64,000 nt of DNA. It comes from Flabesymbios commensalis. Its lineage: Eukaryota > Annelida > Polychaeta > Terebellida > Flabelligeridae. Of this stretch, positions 43,660-56,160 are shown piece after piece (position 1 is the first letter of the stretch; each line of letters opens with the position of its first letter). Made by a program: the position numbers and the translations under genes. Below the pieces are notes generated by a model, which searched no databases, was not told where the DNA came from, and saw only the letters and a list, made by a program, of their open reading frames with translations. The stretch covers positions 37,633,626 through 37,697,625 of the forward strand of contig OZ024902.1 of the NCBI GenBank assembly GCA_964017125.1, written 5' to 3'.

Positions 43660-44130
43660 TATCTTAATAGCGGCCATTTTCCAAGATGGCCGCCCCAAAA
43701 AGCTTCCGGGCATGATATATTTTAGCCGATGAATGGATCACATTCAATTTTAACATGGTGGTATTTCTGAAGATTTCATTAATTTTTAGGAAGAATTCAT
43801 TAGAAACAAGGTGGCTGACGGAGGATAAAAAATGGCCGCCCCAAAAGCTTGAGGGTGCAATATCTTATGAAACGTTGATTGGATCGCATTCAAATTTGAT
43901 GTTGTGGTTCTCTGGGTATTTCTGATGATCTGATTAACTTTCGGGAAGAATCCATTAAAACAAGATGGCTGACAGAGGACATTTTTAAAAATTAGCCCCC
44001 CAAAAAGTTGTGGGCGCGATATGTTATGAAATTGGATCGCATTCAAATTTGATGTGGTTGATCTCTGGGTATTTCTGATGATCTGATTAACTTTCGGGAA
44101 TAATTTATAAAAAACAAGATGGCTGACGGA
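43660..44130 (+). repeat. Three tandem units of about 160 bp with AAGATGGC
   Basis: Units share GGATCGCATTCAAATTTGAT, GGTATTTCTGATGATCTGAT, TTAACTTTCGGGAA and ACAAGATGGCTGACGGAGGA. The first unit is the most diverged. Confidence 0.7.
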
Positions 44131-44699
44131 GGACATATTGAAAAAAAATAACCTGTTGCAGGTACTTGTCTAACTTAATTTTTTTATTGTGGCAATAAGT
44201 TTGAGTAAGTTTTTTTCCAGCGAGGGTGGTGGATGTTTTTGATAAACTGATAAGAAAATATGTAACGGAGATGCTTTTAATGTTGTCGTGCCAAAAACAG
44301 TCACATCTAGTTTTAATAAGAATTATTTAGCCAATATAAATATAATTTTTCAAGATAAAGAGCAAAACAGTGTAAAAATGGCTACACTTAGAGATAATTT
44401 TAGCTTCAATGTATGCCATGGATTATCTTCATGTGCGATCTTAATTTACCACGCCCCTATTTTGGTCCATCTATTTTTAATTACTTCTGTCGCATTAGAC
44501 AAAATAAAATTGGTCGCCAATTAAGCGGCCATTTTAAAATAGTTTGTTTTACCCATTAAATGTAATGTCATTCAATAGTGTGGCAACAAAGTGATATCTA
44601 GACGGATTCCAGTCCATGCACAATTTTAGTGACTGTCTCTGATGGAATTTGTTTCCTGAAACGCACAAACGAGGTTTTCTTTCCTAGTGGCCGTAGTAA

Positions 44700-45385
44700 C
44701 TAAAGGGTTGATGATATGGAGATCAAATTTTCACCAAAACAATATGGCATGTGATGGCTATGCGAAGTATGAGGAAGCAGAAGTTGATAGATTAACTATC
44801 ATGCAAGATCTCTGAGATAATGAGAAAAAAACGATTAAAAATGGCCGCCAGTCGGCCATTTTGGATTTTATTTCTGTGAAATTTGTCATGGGTTATCCTT
44901 GTGTGAGACCTTATTTTTTGTTTTATGATTATGGTCCAGCTTACACTGACTTATCAGTGAGTGTCACATAGTACGTAGGGTGACACGAGTGAAGCTATTT
45001 TGCATTGTTTTTAGAATTACGTTTGCTAAATATCACAAAATCGCTCAATATCAAAATGGCCCCTAAACGGCTATTTTGAAATTGTTTTCTCTCAAAAGGT
45101 ATGCAGGTCGTTCATTGGCATAGCTGAGCATATTTGCCAAATTAAAAGAAAACATAATGGAAACGTTTTCCTGAAACGTGCCAACGAGCATTTTTTTAGT
45201 AGTGCCGTAGTAATTGAAGGGTTGATGATATGGGGTTCAAAATGTCAAAATTCTCCAGTTGTATAAGATGGATATGTGAAGTATGAGGAGGCAGAAGTTG
45301 ATAGATTAGTAGCTATTTTGAAAACAAATAACTGCGGAGGAGGCGGACCATGTGGAATACAGTAAGCAGCCCGCTGTGTTCTTTG
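44700..45385 (-). repeat. Dispersed repeat with CGCTGAGGCGGGCTGC-type end, inverted copy
   Basis: Contains GAGGCAGAAGTTGATAGATT, GGAGGAGGCGGACCATGTGG and TACAGTAAGCAGCCCGCTG, the reverse complement of the 26,855 and 61,975 copies, and AAAATGGCCGCCAGTCGGCC inside. Confidence 0.6.
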
Positions 45386-45896
45386 ATTTCTAAATAATTA
45401 CACTGTTGCATCCAGAGATGATACTTGTTTTACATTTTAAATGTCAAAATTACAAGACCTAAAAAGTAGCCTATATAGGGCTATATATCTACATGAAATG
45501 CATAAATACGTCGCAAACAGTCATTCACAATACGTTTACCTCTAATGTTGTTGCATGTATGATTGTGCATGCAGCAAAAACATATTTTCTTAATATATTA
45601 CCATGCTTAAGCTTGAATTTAGATATGGATTTAAAAACCTAATAGACACAAAACGGAACAACTGTCATTGGTTGTGAGCTAATTAAAAAGTGATATAACC
45701 AATAGTAACAATTATTAACCTTATTAATATAATACTAGCTCTGCACCCGTGCTCCGTCCAGTGCACGTTTTCAGTTTTTATTTTTGACAACAACTAATAA
45801 TCAGTAGTTAAAAACAATCTGCAAAATTGGAGGACAGTTCATTGTGAGATATACTTTGATTATATTGCTAAAGTGAAATCACTATAAGCCTCACTT

Positions 45897-46140
45897 TAAC
45901 CCTTTAACCGCCGGTGCCGCATATATTTGGATTGTCATGTTTTATTAGCACAGTAGGTACCACATTTTAAATATAGTAAATATAAAATGTGACATCAACC
46001 AGGAAGATTTGAAAAGAGTTGACCTCCATTTTGTCAAATCTGAATAATTTTCACTCACTCGAAGTTGTGGATCGCGTCAGCGGGACACAACTTCAAGTGG
46101 GTGAAAATTCAAATTGATTAATTTGGCGGTTAAAGGGTTA
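45897..46140 (+). mobile_element. 244-bp MITE with TAACCCTTTAACCGC ends, copy 1
   Basis: Terminal inverted repeats TAACCCTTTAACCGC / GGCGGTTAAAGGGTTA. Inside is a strong hairpin: TTTTCACTCACTCGAAGTTG paired with CAACTTCAAGTGGGTGAAAA around a GATCGCGTCAGCGGGAC loop. Confidence 0.75.
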
Positions 46141-47011
46141 AACAAGTAGGCTAATGTGGATAAAGCGTCTCATTATCAAGTCTCAGTTTTGTTACTGTAA
46201 TACAATTATATCTATTGTATCATATTCGTTTTTATATGATATTCTCCTTTTTTCATGTCCATTTTATACAAGTTACTATCAGTTAAAAAGGTTTATTTCA
46301 AACAATATATTATTACCCCAGAAAGCTGGGGTCACATCCATAATTAGCAATGGAAAGTGTAATTTCAACTGAGAAATAGGGGAGAATGTGGATATGTTTT
46401 CGGAACAAATGAGGATGAAAAAAATGTTAAAGTTGGCCGTCCCTTAAATAGTCCCTATTAAATCAAATATTTTTCCCTTCACAATATCCAATAGAAGGTG
46501 TTGACGGTGCTTTTTCATAAATTAAAATGCAAAATGAATAAATAAATAAAAATCTTTCTCTCTGGCTTTTATTCTGAACTGATATAGTTTCCTCATATAC
46601 CTATAATTGTTTATGTCAACGTTCACAACGGTATCACAATTTCAAACGATTTTTTTACTCTATATAATATTATGCGTACAATGACAAATCATTTACCACA
46701 GGTCTAATCTTTTTTTAGCTCATCCGATTAATTGTCATATATCAGTAGGACATCATGCACCACAGCATTAAAAATGTGCCATCATGAAATCTGCTGAATC
46801 ATTGGGTGGAGATGTAAGCAAACAGAGTTTTTATCGACCGTAGGTCTACGTAATGCACTCGTGCCATCGATATGACCATCCTCTGTTTTCTCACGCAAAG
46901 GCAAAGAACAGTAAGTACTTACTTAAAAAAGCAAGCAGTTACTGGTGCTTGCATTTGTATGGCAGTGCTGCAAAGCACAGCTTTAATCCACCGCCATATC
47001 TTGACCCTTCC

Positions 47012-47231
47012 AGCGCGGGGGGGGGGGGGGCGGTCTTTAAACGTCAGAATCTGACGTTCGTAGACGTCTAAAGACGGCCACACTTTTAATGGCCGTTGAC
47101 CTATAACCTATATAAGTAATCAAATGAAGAGAAAAGTGCTAACTAAGACATTCATGATGACTTCAAACTGAAAAAAACACCCTTTGATCTCTATGGTTTA
47201 TACAAAAGTATTGCAGCTTTGTAAGGGTTAA
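47012..47231 (+). repeat. GACGTC-hairpin repeat, copy 3
   Basis: GTCTTTAAACGTCAGAATCT pairs with AGACGTCTAAAGAC; the tail ends GTAAGGGTTAA as in copy 1. Confidence 0.6.
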
Positions 47232-47268
47232 AAATGCGTATGCTATTCACGACACCCAATACTCTGCC

Positions 47269-47512
47269 TAACCCTTTAACCGCCAAATTATTCAATCTGA
47301 ATTTTCACCCACTTGAAGTTGTGTCTCGCTGACGCGATCCACAACTTCAAGTGAGTGAAAATTATTCAGATTTGACAAAATGGAGGTCAACTGTTTTCAA
47401 ATATTGCTGATTGATGTCACATTTAAACTTTTACATGTTTAAACGGTGGTGCGTAATGTGCTAATAAAAAAATAAAAACCCGAAGATATGCGGCACCAGC
47501 GGTTAAAGGGTT
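47269..47512 (-). mobile_element. 244-bp MITE with TAACCCTTTAACCGC ends, copy 2 (inverted)
   Basis: Same ends and length as the copy at 45,897 but in opposite orientation. Related partial hairpins lie at 28,580-28,650 and 52,205-52,305. Confidence 0.75.
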
Positions 47513-48074
47513 ATTACGAATCGCGTACATATGTACTAGAAACCAGCAGAAAAGTGAAAACAATTAATACAGATTTGCTCATATTATTGCTCATATAAGC
47601 CTGGTAGCGTCATTACCTGCAGCTTCTAAGGTTCGCGAGTACCGGTATGTGCCTGTTGACTTAGGCACATGCTTTCATCAATCATGATATGCCAGGTGGG
47701 TATTAACTAAACCTGCTGTCGTCAAGATAATCTAAACATATTCATATCGATCATTACACCTTCCTGGACTCTTTAGGCGCAGTTGAGTTCAAATATATTT
47801 CTAAATATATAATCTTTCCCAATAATAGCCTGATGGCAGAATCTGAACAGAGCTCTAGAAATAGGTTTAGGGTTCACACCTTGCTACTATGTGGAAACCA
47901 TTTTTTACTGCCTATTAGTATGGCAGGCTTAAGAAAAACGCGGTTTCCGTTGACGAATCCTACGTTTTTCATATCATAAATATGCTTATAATAGGGGTAC
48001 TCCCCAAACCTGTCTATATTTAGGGGGGTTGGGTTACGTAAGCATCTGTCTTTGCTTTTGTAATTTACCGATTA

Positions 48075-48162
48075 ACATATCGTCGCCTCGGAGCTAAAGG
48101 ATCCTATCTGACACTCGTCAGAGTGGCAGATAGGATCCTTTAGCTCCGAGGCGACGATATGT
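48075..48162. repeat. Near-perfect 88-bp palindrome
   Basis: Arms of 42 bp, beginning ACATATCGTCGCCTCGGAGC and CTAAAGGATCCTATCTG, differ at a single position and are separated by only four bases (GTCA). Not related to the other hairpin families in the window. Confidence 0.85.
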
Positions 48163-48329
48163 AACATAGCTGATTGCTTCTCTAATGATGTGCTGCGCGT
48201 TGTCGTGGAGTAGATAGTCATATCTCCACAGACATTGTTATTACAAAATATTTAGAATCAACAGCAAAACAAACTAGTCAACAGGGGCAATAAAAACGGC
48301 TTGATACAACATAGTTATTGGTCATATCT

Positions 48330-48830
48330 GGCCTATATGTTGTCTGAACCCAGACATGTACAGTATATGCTTGAAACTGCACGGTATTCAGATTTATAAA
48401 TGTCATAATGTTTTTGTGGAAAATTATATTGCAGCCTTTTATGAAAATGTGTATATTTATCTTGAGATGAAATCCAAAACATTGAACTTTGCTCGGAATT
48501 TAATTGTAGATTTTTTATCCACCTGTTTTTACATAATTTGGGTGTGCTGAATGCGAGTCTGTCGAATAACATCCTATATTTGATGTCTTTCAACTTCAAA
48601 TTAGCTAAACACAAAATGACCTCCAAAATGTTTTCCTTTTTTTTGTTGCACATAAATACACAATTTCTGTTGTGTGCGTGATTTGGAGTTGAGAAATATA
48701 TGTCCTAGTTATTTCGATCAAAATGACCTGTATTTGACCTTCAAATACTAAGCGGGTATCACCAGCACAAAGAATAGATGCGGGTTTTTGTAATATGAAT
48801 TGCAATATAATAAGATTCATTTTTTAATGG
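48330..48830 (-). mobile_element. Decayed LINE reverse-transcriptase-like fragment
   Basis: Two overlapping minus-strand frames give TEIVYLCATKK and NILEV, then DIKYRMLFDRLAF, resembling the K-TE-L and Y-LG-D-L-F blocks after the catalytic motif in LINE RTs. At least one frame change lies between them. Weak match. Confidence 0.35.
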
Positions 48831-48924
48831 AAATCTAAAAAACTAGACCATATCATACGAAAGATTGTGTCACAAAAAAATGAAATGAATCGGGCTTTAG
48901 GCCAACTTTGTGCACATATAGGTT

Positions 48925-49190
48925 AAACTGGGCCAGGAGAACCTCCTGAGGATGGTGAGATGAATGAGATGACACTGTCCTCCGGACACATGATTCGAAA
49001 TTCGAGCCCTGGCGGTCTGAGGCCGAGCACACTACCTCTCGGTCACGGAGGCTCCCCACAATACTGACTTTCACACGTGGATGGGGAAGAAACATTTTTG
49101 TTTCTTTCAAACCGCCGAGACCGGGAGCCGAACCCCGGACTCTAGCGTGAAAAGCAGCGGTGCTAACCACTACCCTAGGGCCCCTGCCCG
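48925..49190 (-). mobile_element. Dimeric tRNA-derived SINE
   Basis: On the minus strand, a tRNA-Glu-like head (GGGTAGTGGTTAGCACCGC, then GGGGTTCGGCTCCCGG) lies at about 49,187-49,115. A second tRNA-like unit (GAGAGGTAGTGTGCTCGGC, then GGGCTCGAATTTCGAAT) follows at about 49,055-48,980. Both have A- and B-box-like elements. Confidence 0.65.
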
Positions 49191-51869
49191 ATTGTGTTAC
49201 AAGGCTTCCTAAACTATGGTTGATGTACTTGTGCGACAAACACAAAAAAATGTGGTACATGTATTTACATTTTTTTAAACCAGTTTTTGTTCATTTTCAG
49301 GTGTATGTCGTTTTTTTATTTAAATGTTAAAAATGCACTGGTCACTATCGTTTATTACTGGTCCATTAAGTTACACCAAATAAGTCATATTACCGTTAGA
49401 ATGTTCAGCTGTATACTTATAGTACCGGTAACAGTAAATATATAAAAACGGCGGACGTCTTGGATTTGAAGGTCAAATGGAAGTCTTTTTTCCAAAGACA
49501 CTATAAATAGATTTATCTAATGCAAATCTTGCAAAAACAATAAAAAAGTCATCTTGTGTTTTGCTAATTTGAAGGTAAAGGTCACCAACTATCGAATAGT
49601 ATAACAAAATTTAGTATATACAAAGATGCCGAGCAAATTTCAAAGTTTTGGATTTCAGCTTTGGTTAAATACACGAATATATTCTTTCATCAAACGGCCA
49701 TAAATATAAGCAACACTCATTTTTAAGCATACACATATCTGGTCATGGGCACACATGTATCAATGTCAATTAATTGGTTTCAAAATGATCAGGAGAAGAT
49801 CAATTTCCGGCAATAGCTGCCTAATTAGCATAATAATAAATTATTTTTCACATTTTATGCTTTCATTTATGACAATTAGTTTTAAAGTTATTGAAGAAAT
49901 CTTGTTTTTGGGCAATGCTTGCCTAATTTGCATACTAGTCAATGAAACAGCAACTTCCGGCAATGGAAACCGCACTTTTCTGACTCCATAGGTATTGATA
50001 ATTCTTAAAAAAATGGTTTCCGTGTGTTAACAAAAAATCACCGTCCCCCCTCCCCCAGGCTATTAATAAGAACAATGATTTATCGATATAGTGCAACATC
50101 TCTGTTGAAATTTTACATATTTTAAATGCACAAGTGTCTATATACCCCTGAAACAATAGGTATGTACTAAATAATGTTAGTGTCCATCCTAGTATGTCCA
50201 GATATCGTAAATCTTTAGTTATCCTCTTTGATAAATATTACTATTCCAATTGAACAAGTACAGACTATTGACAAAAAATTGTTGATCCTGACAAAATGTA
50301 TTCCTAATTAATCTGCTGAGCCCCTTTTACCATTACTGTGTGCTATAATAAATTAATCTTCACAATAATTATAATTTCTTAAATCTGCGGAAATCATTGA
50401 AACAGTTAACGTATTTGACGTACATGTAACCAACAATCCACCAATATCTCGGAGTAGCCTATGTTGAAATATTTTCAAATTGATCAAGTCTATTTAACTA
50501 ATAGACGACAACGTGTAGTTCTGGAATGTAAGTTTATTATGATTGAAAATGACTAGTGGCGGACCTAAGGACTTTTTATTTTGTACATACATGAGATTAA
50601 TAAAGTCCCATTTTTATGTTTTAGGACATGCAAGGATTATTTGTCAAATTTATTGTTCCTAAATATTTTAAAGGAATACAAATACTTGTTTTAGCAGTTT
50701 TTTTTCAAATCACACTATTGCTGAACAACTACTTACATATGCCTAAAAATTAGTTCCGCGAATTTCTGAAAAGCTGACATTCATTTCAATTGTTTTTTTT
50801 CTGCTAAGGCTAACCTACTTTTCTCTGGAAGCTTCTTACACCTTCATACATGTACGTCCTACACATTAGTTTTATGATATCGTTATAGGGTTGTAAAATT
50901 CAGGGGCATTTTTTGTGAGCGACTCAAGCACTAAGTAAAAATTTAAGTGTAAAATTACTGCATAAATGTAGCCTACATCGTAGTTCAAATGCTTACATTA
51001 TTCTTTACTTAGCTCTTTAAAGTGCTGCTGCGACGTTTTCCTTTTACCTGAATCTGTCATTAAAAAATACGGCTTCCATTCTTAGAGATCAGTCCTGTTA
51101 TAATTTACCTTTTCAATCAAAATGTTTGTTGCGTGAATTTCAGTCAATATGTTCGTTGCTTAAAATATTTCGAATTTGGTGCTTAAAGGCGAAGTCCGCA
51201 TTGAAATGATTAAAAGTGCCATGGATTTTAGAGGTCGGAATCTAGAAAGAGAGTGATAATGAATTAGCCCTCTATCTAACCAGCTCATTTCACATTAGTA
51301 TGTCAACTTCAACATTATCAGAAGAAAAGAAGTACCAATCCACGAGAAATGCAAGAAACATAAGGTTTATATTACAGACCAATAGCTCTTTTCAACAGTG
51401 TGAGCAAACTTTTTTATTAAGGAACGAATTGTATTTAGGGACCCTTCATAATTTACAACGAAGGGGGGGGGGGGTCAAAAATTTACATCGGCTTCCGAAA
51501 AACTTACATCTCCCCTTCCTAAAAATTATGACCCCCCCCCCCCTCAGTGAATAGAAAAAAAGTGATTCCAGTTTAGCAAAATACATGAAGTATGTATGAT
51601 TAACGGATAAACGACGTGAACGCTGTGCTGAGTGGCGCACTAGTCAGCTTTATATTATATATCGTTCTTATCGGAGAATACACTAACTGTCTTTTTGGGA
51701 AATTCAACATAGTGCCTACATTGGCACAGCTCAGGTAAAAGTAATCGATACAAATACTGAGTCATTGGTTAATCACCTGCAAACTTCCTGATCTGTTACT
51801 CTCAGAGTGCTTGACACAGTTTCTTAAGCACGTGATTGGTCAAGATGAACAATTCGCTAAATCACATAT
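49191..51869. other. Intergenic region, no gene recognised
   Basis: AT-rich. Contains two related pieces near 49,810 and 49,910 (GGCAATAGCTGCCTAATTAG and GGCAATGCTTGCCTAATTTG) and poly-G/poly-C runs at 51,462-51,545. No convincing exons. Confidence 0.45.
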
Positions 51870-51958
51870 CCAGCAAACATGAGACGTTGGGCCAACGTTG
51901 ACTTTCTACGACGTCGGCCCAACAGTGAGCCAACGTTGGCCCAACGTCTTATGCATGA
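51870..51958. mobile_element. CCCAGCAAACAC hairpin family, copy
   Basis: CCAGCAAACATGAGACGTTG to CAACGTCTTATGCATGA, with GGGCCAACGTTG / CCAACGTTGGCCC inside and a CTACGACGTCGG centre. Confidence 0.7.
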
Positions 51959-54069
51959 GATCTCCGTCATTTGTTTTGAGAATGTCGCCCCTGATTCATG
52001 CGTAGAAAAATAGTGTATGATCTCACTGCCAGAAAAATAGACTTCCTGATCGATAATATCTAAAACTAATATGTTCTCACCCAAGCCAAATAATACTAAT
52101 CCCAACTACAATCGCTTTAAATTCACTTTATTCGCATGTTAACATTGTTAGTGGGGCTGAAATGCGTGCTTAAACACCATCAGTTGCAAACGAATTGGTC
52201 TCAAAGTAATTTTCACCAGTTTAAGTTGAGGGTCACGATAGCGAAACACAACGTCCAGTGGGTTAAAATTCGCGATAATTAGACAACTTAGCGGCAAAGG
52301 GTTGACATCATTCAAATCATTAGAAATCTATTTGTAGACTACACATAATAAGTGAAATTACATTTAAGTTCAACTGATAAATGTGTATTTTTCAAGAGCT
52401 ATGAGAAGTGGCTTTGTGATCATTACATAGGCCTTTATTTAATCCCTTTAGTCGTCAAATTATTAACAAAAATACGACACAATTATCGATTTTCACCTAT
52501 ATTTTATTGATCAATAAGAAGGCGATTTCAGAGTTAACATTGACAATACTAAGCATGAGTGAATCACGACGAAGCAGCAGGGCCGGTATATATCAATTAG
52601 AAAACATTATCATGATTATAGACATAAACTTCTTCTATAGTCATTTGCGTGTGCAATTGCAGTATGCAACCAAAATATTCACTCAGCGGATCACGGCAAT
52701 GTATACCAATTTAAGCAACTGACCTCTACTAAATAAGCCAGCAAATCAAACATATAAATTTTAGTCTGCTTTCAAAATAAAATTGTGGATGGACACCAGA
52801 TATGTGAATGATGATCTTGCGTATTAAAACACACCACTACATTATTTGATTTGTCCCACCACTACATTCTAAGCTGGGAATGGGGAGTTATTGTTTATCA
52901 GGTACAGACTAATTATCATGGTAGGCATATGGTACTATAATTAGTCAGGTGTTGATTATGATGGATCCTCATTATGATCGGATGTGTCTTAAGGGGCTTT
53001 GCAAAGCTAAAAAAATTCCAGACATTCCAAACAAATTTGGATAGAGCTCAAACCCACCCACCCCTATCAATTTTATTTTTAAACCAATAATCATCAAAGA
53101 TTTTAAAAATTTTTTGGTTTTCCATTTTTTTATTTTCTATCCAAAATGGCCCTGGATCCACCCACCCACTTCCAATTTTTTTTGGATGTTCGGAATTTTT
53201 TTTAACTTTGCAACATCCCTAGGTCAGTTAAAACTCTCTTAGCTCGTAATGCCTCGGCCTTCGGCCTCGGCCTTTTCCACAGCTAAGAATGTAGAGCTCC
53301 TCGGGTTTTTTATCCTATACGTATTGCACTATACGCCTACAATCTCTACTCAGCGAACCATAACAACCCACCTAGCTTAAGCAACCGCCTATACCACTTT
53401 TAAATTTATATGTAAAATATAGTGAAAAAAGACAGAGAGCTAAATACGGATTTATAACAAATAAATACTTTGAAACTACGGTACACAAAATCACACATCG
53501 ACCAATATTGTTAGAAACTATCCTCCGTAATAAGATGTAATGCATCTCACCTTAGATCATCAGGTCAGAATTTGTCGATAGGGAATGTCTAATTCATCTC
53601 ACTATATCATTAGATGGTACGATTCAGCCTGTATGTATACAACATATCTAAAGTATCATTCATTCATGATACATCCATTCATAAATTCACACTATTTCAA
53701 GGAGCATTAATAAAGTATATCCCAAGCAATCACCACAAGTCATAATACAACTGTGTCACATATTTTGATTACACGTTTCAAGTATTTTAACACAAGGAAA
53801 AATGAAGAAAAAACTATCAAGGACAAATTACACAACTATCAAGGAAAAACACTCGGTCTTACTACCAATACAGAAAACAATCCAATGAAGAGACTTTTTC
53901 ATACAATAATTAAAGAAGTCGTTTACTACATGTATGTACCAGCAGAAACTAATTTTACCCAGAAATTTATCAAGTTGGATAGAGCCAACTCGGATACATT
54001 TAGGCCTACGCTGTCGGCTGCATATATGAAAAACCTACCTTACCCTGAAAAATTGGTACAAAAGGTTTT
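51959..54069. other. Intergenic region, no gene recognised
   Basis: A diverged partial copy of the TAACCCTTTAACCGC MITE hairpin lies near 52,205-52,305, and an inverted pair of ACCCACCCAC-rich stretches at 53,050-53,220. The 106-codon frame at 53,753 shows no family motif. Confidence 0.45.
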
Positions 54070-56048
54070 TTAACGGTTTTTTGTATCAGGTGTGTTTAAT
54101 AACATATCAAAAGCTTACCAAAATCCGACCATGGAAAAAGTATTATTTTCAAGATGGCGTCCAAGATGGCCGAAAAATCTTTAAAATTCAAATTATTTTA
54201 ATCATTTAAAATTATTCATTCTGATGCATTTTCACTTGTTTTGGTTTTATTATGGTACATAGTGTACTTCACATACACTGCAGTAATAATATATTTTTTG
54301 AAATACAAGATAGCGGACCGAAATGGCCATTTATATACATTATATAGCCAAAAATATTATAAAAGAGGACATGGTATTTGTTTGTTGTAAAAATCCAAAT
54401 CTTGACTCATACCGGTTTGCACTTGAATATGGGCATTAAGTCGCGGTTTTTAATTAAAAAAATACCTGCTGTGACCCATTTCGACTGATTTTCATTCATG
54501 TTGAAACGTATACAGGCTATCAGCGAAATACATATATGGTAGACATTTCATAGTGATACAAAATGTTGAATAGGCCGACATAGTTTACAAAATTGGTAAA
54601 CCTCAGGATTATTTATTTAAAATTATAGATTCAATGGACATACACACGTTTGTCTTTTTTCAAAACGTGCGAAAGACAGCATATACATACTGTGAATTGT
54701 ATACATAGCGAGCGCGACACAGATTTTAACACAAGTGCTAGTCATTCCCAGGAATATTCAATTAAATTTATAGACTGATTGGCCAAGAAATTAGGATAAA
54801 GAATAATTTATAATTTGGGAAAAAATAGTATAAAAAAAAACTACTACTCAGGACCATACATTTAAAATATGTCGGCCAGACAATTAATATTGCAGCCATT
54901 TGACTCAGACCTCAGACAACATTTTAATGGTCACAGTAATTATATTGAATCACAGAATGTTAGAAACTGCGGCTTTAAAACTATTTGGACGAGCGGATGT
55001 ACGCAATGTATGACAACAATAGGCTCTCAGCTAGAATTTGACTGAGACCTAAAAAAGATTAATGTTATCTCATCTCTGAGTATTGTTTTTCACCATGTTT
55101 ACCTGCAAAAGTGTGTACCTTTGTCGACCTTGTATCCTTTTGTTTATATAGTAAGCTCTAGGGCATGTGAAACCATAACTATTATTGATTTTGTGACCTT
55201 TGACCACATATATTTGCGTTATAGTTTCTTCATATATATTTTGTTATTATTTATCAGGCTTTATATACATATGCAGTTATATTGTACAAATATGCATTAT
55301 TGAAAGTAAAAATGTGTACATTAGGATGTCAAAATATACAGGTGTCCAGTACCCTTACTATGTTTGACATCCAGGATAAAATGGTATATACACTTGAATT
55401 CAAGTTAAAGTGTAAAAGATCATTTTTCTATGTACACATATTATATAAAATATATGTTTCCCGCGCCATGTTACTATATCATTTTTTGGCAATGGTATTA
55501 GTATTAGTAATCAGTATTAATTTTTCGACAATTTAATGATTTTATAACAAAGATTTAATTTTGATTGATTTTTGTGACCTTTGACAACTTAGTGAGGTCA
55601 ATCTGCCGTTTCTGAGCCTATGTCCAGACAGTATATTATCAAATGTTAAAGTCAAGCCTGATGTAGGCCTACTTCAACAGTCCTACTAAACCTGAGCTAG
55701 CTTCTGCAGTAATATTGTAGATAAGGAATACTGTATGGAATGATAATTCTTATTATTTATCTTATTATTTGCAGTTTGTCGGCCAATTTTGGTCCGCCAT
55801 CCTGGATTTCAAAACTTATATTTTGACTGTGGTGTGTGTGAAGTTCATAATATACCATATTAGACCCAAAACAAGTGACAATGCATCAAAATTAGTGATT
55901 CCGGATGGTTAATGAGCAAATAATTGCAATTTTAAAGATTTGGTGGCCATCTTGAACGCCATTTTTTAAATTATGGGCCTACTTTATGCATGATCAGATT
56001 TTGGTAAACTTTTGATATGATAAACCCGATACGACAATAAACGGTTGA
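54070..56048. mobile_element. 2-kb element with about 265-bp terminal inverted repeats
   Basis: Left arm 54,070-54,335 recurs inverted at 55,785-56,048. Matching blocks are ACATATCAAAAGCTTACCAA, TCAAGATGGC, ATTTTCACTTGTTTTGG and GATAGCGGACC with their inverted forms. The interior has no transposase frame. Confidence 0.65.
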
Positions 56049-56160
56049 GAAACTTGTGTAGCAATTTTTTTCAAACCATATATGCAGCCGACTAACGGCC
56101 CTGTTACCTAACCATGCTAACCAGCTAACTGGCCGTATTAAAGACCAGTAGCGTATTTAT

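Noticed and set aside
49110-49187. Possible functional tRNA-Glu gene
   Set aside because: Imperfect stems and attachment to a second tRNA-like unit fit a SINE head better.
53753-54073. 106-codon plus-strand frame
   Set aside because: Composition-driven, no family motif, no splice context.
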